Assembly: GCA_028703735.1 (NCBI GenBank)
Contig: JAQVMI010000071.1
Location: 1-8,147, forward strand
Source of the DNA: Candidatus Cloacimonadota bacterium
GTDB taxonomy: Bacteria > Cloacimonadota > Cloacimonadia > Cloacimonadales > Cloacimonadaceae
DNA length: 8,147 bases
Direction: 5' to 3'
The notes beneath the pieces are model-generated. The model was not told where the DNA came from and searched no databases. It worked only from the letters and a program-made list of their open reading frames with translations. The position numbers and the translations under genes were made by a program. This document shows positions 7,386-8,147 of this stretch, piece by piece. How positions within the stretch are numbered: the stretch's first letter is position 1; the number at the start of each line of letters is the position of its first letter.

Positions 7386-7722
7386 GTGATAGCCAATAAC
7401 ACCAGTATGGGGGACAAATTGAAGAACCTGGCACTTATTTACAACAGCGTTTCGTCCGGCTACAGGGATGAGCTTAGAACCTACGCAGGTTTGAACAGCG
7501 TAAATGTGCCAAACGACGCTCTGCCACCCAATGCCTTTGCCATCTTTGTGAAGATGTTCTATCTTTTCAGCAAGTTAGGAGAGGGGCATATAGACCTGGC
7601 AACCGTAACCTATGGTGATTTATCCACCCCTGGGCGAGGATATTGCCAGCATCGCTGTGGCAGTGGAGAATGGTTATCTGGCTTCTGTTGTGGGAGCGGA
7701 TTTGCTTACTACAGAGATGTAG
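7386..7722 (+). pseudogene. Broken small gene of unknown family (one-base frameshift)
   Basis: Two reading frames join into one protein-like sequence. The first runs from about 7386 (GTG; in-frame ATG at 7407) and reads naturally through MGDKLKNLALIYNSV, a proline-containing middle and IDLATVTYGDLS. Past 7625 this frame turns into Cys/Gly/Arg-rich noise, while the frame one base later reads GEDIASIAVAVENGYL and ends TTEM at a TAG (7720-7722). Dropping one base near 7626 gives a smooth GDLSPLGEDIA. The repaired product is about 112 aa or slightly longer, soluble, with no signal peptide. I do not recognise the family. The frame is open upstream to 7317, and GRKYVTPKV (7362-7388) looks like further coding sequence preceded by ATA at 7359, so an original ATG there may have mutated. 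Alternatives are a sequencing error or +1 ribosomal frameshifting at CCC-CTG. It diverges from the thioredoxin gene and ends 17 nt before the repeat array. Confidence 0.6.
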
Positions 7723-7739
7723 TGGGCAAGGTGGTGGTG

Positions 7740-8147
7740 TAGAGTAGCATTCCGATGCTACAGTGCTGGGCATTTGGGTACTGGAGTCTCGTAGCTTCAG
7801 AATGCTACGTTACGGTGAGATAGCCAGATGGTGTTGTCTCGTAGCTTCGGAAAGCTACGCTACGGTTAGGTAGCCGGATGGTGTTGTAGAGTAGCATTCC
7901 GATGCTACAGTGCTGGGTATTTGGGTACTGGTGTCTCGTAGCTTCGGAAAGCTACGCTACGGTTAGGTAGCCGGATGGTGTTGTAGAGTAGCATTCCGAT
8001 GCTACAGTGCTGGGTATTTGGGTACTGGTGTCTCGTAGCTTCAGAATGCTACGTTATGGTGAGATAGCCAGATGGTGTTGTCTCGTAGCTTCGGAAAGCT
8101 ACGCTACGGTTAGGTAGCCAGATGGTGTTGTAGAGTAGCATTCCGAT
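7740..8147. repeat. Modular tandem array of palindrome-bearing 47/50-nt repeats (continues past the right edge)
   Basis: Three module types abut without spacers. Module A (47 nt) starts at 7740, 7887, 7984 and 8131 (the last cut by the window end). Module alpha (50 nt) starts at 7787 and 8031. Module beta (50 nt) starts at 7837, 7934 and 8081. The order is A-alpha-beta-A-beta-A-alpha-beta-A, giving 147-nt and 97-nt higher-order periods. A carries GTAGCATTCCGATGCTAC (7-bp stem, TCCG loop, first copy 7744-7761). Beta carries CGTAGCTT-CGGA-AAGCTACG (8-bp stem, first copy 7840-7859). Alpha has a weaker stem, CGTAGC...GCTACG (7790-7809). Copies are nearly identical: A2 equals A3, beta1 equals beta2, and the two alphas differ at one base. 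Stops occur in all frames and the 97-nt period is not a multiple of three, so it is not coding. No genes lie in this 400-bp stretch. Its function is unknown. Confidence 0.93.

Noticed and set aside
7567..7773. Minus-strand open frame of 68 codons entering the repeat array
   Set aside because: It lies opposite the better-supported coding frames of the broken gene and its product (Ser/Pro/Cys/His-rich) looks like an antisense shadow.
7740..8147. CRISPR-like array: palindromic 18-20-nt cores about every 50 nt
   Set aside because: The sequences between the palindromes recur in every copy of the same module instead of being unique spacers, and no cas genes are present.

Overview
The window holds four protein genes on the minus strand, one small broken gene on the plus strand, and two non-coding repeat regions. 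All four minus-strand genes have Shine-Dalgarno sequences (AGGAG, GAGG or AAGGA) 5-9 nt before the start, and two of them start with GTG. A lipid A-type acyltransferase indicates a diderm (Gram-negative) bacterium with a moderately AT-rich genome. The giant Ser/Thr kinase-histidine kinase and the dispersed short palindromes fit a free-living, environmental lineage. Candidatus Cloacimonadota is my best guess, but it rests on general resemblance only and has low confidence; no rRNA or other taxonomic marker is present.

Layout in minus-strand transcription order. A thioredoxin (7283-6972) is followed by a 299-bp gap filled with direct and inverted short repeats. Next come a LpxL/HtrB-type acyltransferase (6672-5785), a 69-nt gap, and a 1838-aa multidomain signalling protein (5715-199). 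This protein carries a Ser/Thr kinase, a STAND-like P-loop module, a long TPR solenoid, two GAF-like domains and a histidine kinase. Only 17 nt separate it from the start of a gene for a secreted protein (181 to beyond the left edge). The acyltransferase, kinase and secreted-protein genes look like one transcription unit; the thioredoxin may be separate because of the repeat-filled gap.

On the plus strand, diverging from the thioredoxin gene, is a short gene of unknown family that needs a one-base frame change near 7620-7632 to be read through, so it is called a pseudogene. Starting 18 nt after its stop and running off the right edge is a tandem array (7740-8147) of 47-nt and 50-nt modules. 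Each module has a GTAGC...GCTAC hairpin, and they are arranged A-alpha-beta-A-beta-A-alpha-beta-A.

How the parts may work together (inference): the large kinase would integrate cytosolic cues through its TPR and GAF parts and has two catalytic outputs, Ser/Thr phosphorylation and a phosphohistidine. No response regulator is visible here, so the His output partner must lie elsewhere. Neighbouring envelope-related genes (acyltransferase, exported protein) hint at a cell-envelope role but do not prove one.
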